Notes under the pieces: generated by a model | What the model saw: only the letters and a program-made list of their open reading frames with translations | Told to the model about the DNA's origin: nothing | Database searches by the model: none | Program-made: the position numbers and the translations under genes | Part shown: in pieces, positions 16,278-18,132 of the stretch | Layout: each line of letters begins with the position of its first letter | How positions within the stretch are numbered: position 1 is the first letter of the stretch | NCBI GenBank assembly: GCA_001632435.1 | Contig: KV423915.1 | Location: 452,643-470,774, forward strand | DNA: 18,132 nucleotides | Direction of reading: 5' to 3' | Origin: Calocera cornea HHB12733 | Taxonomy: Eukaryota; Basidiomycota; Dacrymycetes; Dacrymycetales; Dacrymycetaceae

Positions 16278-17689
16278 TCAGCCGGTCAAGTCGATGACTT
16301 CAATCTCCGTCTGTCTGGAATTGCGTCCTCTCTTTATTGGCCTGGGAACGTCATCCATCGCACTCAATCTGCGCTTGCGTACGCGTACTGATGGAGACCT
16401 ACTGAGGACATCTCTTGTACTGTCATCTACAAACGCCTGGTCAGAATGCCCTAGTACCACGTGTTTCACCAGGTCTGAGAGCCCCGCACCTCTTAGTGAT
16501 TCCACTCTTGGGCTGGGGCATCTGCTCATGCATCTAAACGTAGATGCATACGTTCCGTCCTCCCTCTTTGGTGCCGCAGTCGCTACTCCGGTTTTCATCA
16601 GACATATACCACAGCGTATGGAGAGAAGATGCTAACCAGATCGACGGTCCAATAAGGGCGTGCGCAGCTCCGCGTCTGCCGGAGAGTTGCTCAGAACATC
16701 GACCAGACCTTCATACTCAAGTACAATTTCCTTTCCCTCAACGTCGCGCACGACACTTTCACCAGAGCGTAGAAGGACAACTCCTCCTTGAACGAGGGTA
16801 AACCCGTCCGACTCGCTCAATCTCAACCAACGTCCACGTGATCGCTGGTAGTATTCCAGCTCGGGCTGAGGTGTCGAGGAGAGCTCGTGCAATAGCTCCG
16901 GGAATGTGAGGGGTGTAAACCTGGCTTTTGGCGGCAACGTCCATTGGATCGGTTCAATAAACGGCTGTCAAGTGTGTCAGCCAACGTCGACTTCCATTAA
17001 TATGGAATTACGGAGATCCAAAGGTACACTGTGGCGTTGTTGCCAGAAGTGGGGGACGTTCGAGGCGTCATGTGAATCGGACTCAGAAGCTCACGTTCAG
17101 ACTTGGTGCCGAATCCCTGGTGAGTGAAGCTTTTCCGTTTGAACTGGTAGGAACCACCTCCTGGAGACGACGAAAGAAGCGGAGAAGAAGGTAGATAGCT
17201 GGCTGACGAGGTGGGATGAGGTGGAGACGTTGATATGAACCGGTTTCGATCGTGACCGCTTCGATTACAAGGTCCTGGGCAGCAGCCAATGCAAGCCAAG
17301 AAAGGGCAAAGCCGATTACCCCATCTTAGACATGCCGGATTGGAGCAATGGATCCGAAAGCCATTTGTCGGAAAGAGGACCGCATGTGGGGAGGGATCAA
17401 CTTGTGTGCGGTAGAGCGGTGGGGCTGAAGTCGCTCTGCGCCAAGGTATGTCTCCCCTCCAATGTGACCAATGAGAAACACCGCCAAGTTCACCACTACA
17501 CTAACGTTTGAAGAGACATTAGATCGCTGCTGAATAATGTCAACGAGACATACGCACTGCCTGGAAAGAACGTCCTTTGTTCTGAGGAGTCGACGCGACC
17601 ATGATATGCGGGTCGAGACTGCTTCCACAGATCCGACAGGTCTCCGTAGGGTATGGAGAGCGGTAAAGAATCTGGGGAGGAGACGGCAT
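16278..17689 (-). CDS. GRF-like zinc-finger protein with Cys cluster and C-terminal SIM
   Basis: Minus-strand exons are 17689-17558, 17500-17012, 16964-16637 and 16582-16278, with introns of 57, 47 and 54 bp, giving 417 residues with consistent phases. Residues 18-45 match a GRF zinc finger: CRICGSSLDPH, then NKGRSFQAC completed across the first intron. GRF fingers elsewhere (APE2, NEIL3, TOP3A) bind single-stranded DNA. Residues 96-122 form a Cys cluster (C-x4-C-x7-C-x4-C-x2-CC-x3-C) that may bind metal. A Ser/Pro linker leads to a likely folded region (~205-310) containing TVYLWIS, EPIQWTLPPKARF and GFTLVQGGVVLL, which I cannot name. The C-terminal ~100 residues are basic and disordered, with RKRRLS and KRGRNSR as possible nuclear signals. 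The protein ends in EVIDLTG, a SUMO-interaction-like motif. The ATG has A at -3, and a TATA-like box lies ~108 bases upstream. It is probably nuclear. Repeat-associated genes of this type are plausible in agaricomycetes, but I see no transposase. Confidence 0.75.
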
Positions 17690-18132
17690 CTTGAAAGAGT
17701 GTGGATGAAGGATGAGCTCCAAAGTTGATAGTGTGAAGTCAGAGACGTGATATGTAGAGCGTTGTTGAGGCGGTCATGACAGATTCGCGTCCCACATATA
17801 TAGTCCGGGTTTGGTCGAATGACTTGAGCATCGCCAAGACTCTGTTAGGGATTTCAAGACGGTCTCTTCTAACGTGAGAAGATGCGCAGAGCTGGGTAAC
17901 CTACAGGATACCGTGGTATGTCGCAGACTAAGTCGTCACGCTTTGGAGTCTCCAAGGAACCGTGGCTGCCAGGTTACAATCCATCATTGGAATGAGACGA
18001 CAGGCCTCAAATCAGAACGGACTCGCTTTTTTTGGTCGCTATAGCGTAATGCGATGGAAAGTGTCACCACCGTTGCCCTGCAGAGAAATAGTGGTATCAT
18101 CAACGTCAGAAAGTGCGTGGTGCGTCTTCACC
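17690..18132. other. Promoter region of the GRF-like gene; right edge of window
   Basis: No gene is recognised from 17690 to the end. The part next to 17689 should hold the leader and promoter of the minus-strand GRF-like gene. Beyond about 17850 I see nothing that I can assign. Confidence 0.4.
17796..17802 (-). promoter_or_regulatory. TATA-like box for the GRF-like gene
   Basis: On the minus strand the sequence reads GACTATATATGTGGG, about 108 bases before the ATG at 17689. Spacing is similar to the TATA-ATG distances of the genes at 11740 and 15045. Confidence 0.5.

Noticed and set aside
1..18132. CRISPR arrays, tRNA or rRNA genes, bacterial-type operons or viral genes
   Set aside because: No regularly spaced direct repeats with unique spacers, no cloverleaf-compatible blocks and no rRNA-like segments were seen. 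All supported genes are of eukaryotic, intron-containing type.

Overview
The window looks like nuclear DNA of a filamentous basidiomycete, probably an agaricomycete. The evidence is that every reconstructed gene has introns of 47-86 bp (mostly 47-65), with GT..AG ends and CTRAY-like branch sites. Coding exons are GC-rich, and the starts are ATG with fungal TATA boxes and pyrimidine-rich leaders. The lineage is inferred from gene style and the families seen, not from a database search. I saw no tRNA, rRNA, CRISPR array, plasmid or bacterial operon.

Layout. Bases 1-800 hold a degenerate ~64-bp tandem repeat and unassigned sequence. Bases 801-4951 (minus) hold a ten-exon gene for a HECT-type E3-like protein of about 1217 codons, with two SUMO-interaction-like motifs and one in-frame TGA. 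Bases 4952-5668 are a divergent promoter. Bases 5669-10727 (plus) hold a complete nine-exon Ubp2-type deubiquitinase of 1528 residues whose last intron is GC-AG. After an empty ~0.9 kb comes a TATA-driven three-exon gene (11740-12376) for a 173-residue protein with weak resemblance to the VapA/VapB-like fold. Bases 12377-16277 are gene-poor and carry a MITE-like inverted-repeat element, a solo copy of its arm, a 69-bp repeat pair, a possible retrotransposon RNase H relic, and a 54-residue predicted secreted peptide gene (15045-15261). Bases 16278-17689 (minus) hold a four-exon gene for a protein with a GRF-like zinc finger, a Cys cluster and a C-terminal SUMO-interaction-like motif.

How the genes may relate. 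The most notable arrangement is a HECT-type ligase-like gene head-to-head with a Ubp2-type deubiquitinase. In yeast, Ubp2 opposes the HECT ligase Rsp5, so a ligase and eraser sharing a promoter is an attractive idea. However, this HECT-like protein has no WW or C2 region, and it may belong to a variable or mobile family, so a functional link is only inference. The HECT-like and GRF proteins both carry VIDLT motifs, suggesting SUMO-linked nuclear roles. The exon models were made by hand from splice signals, frame and motif continuity. Each sums to a whole number of codons, but none has been checked against transcripts.
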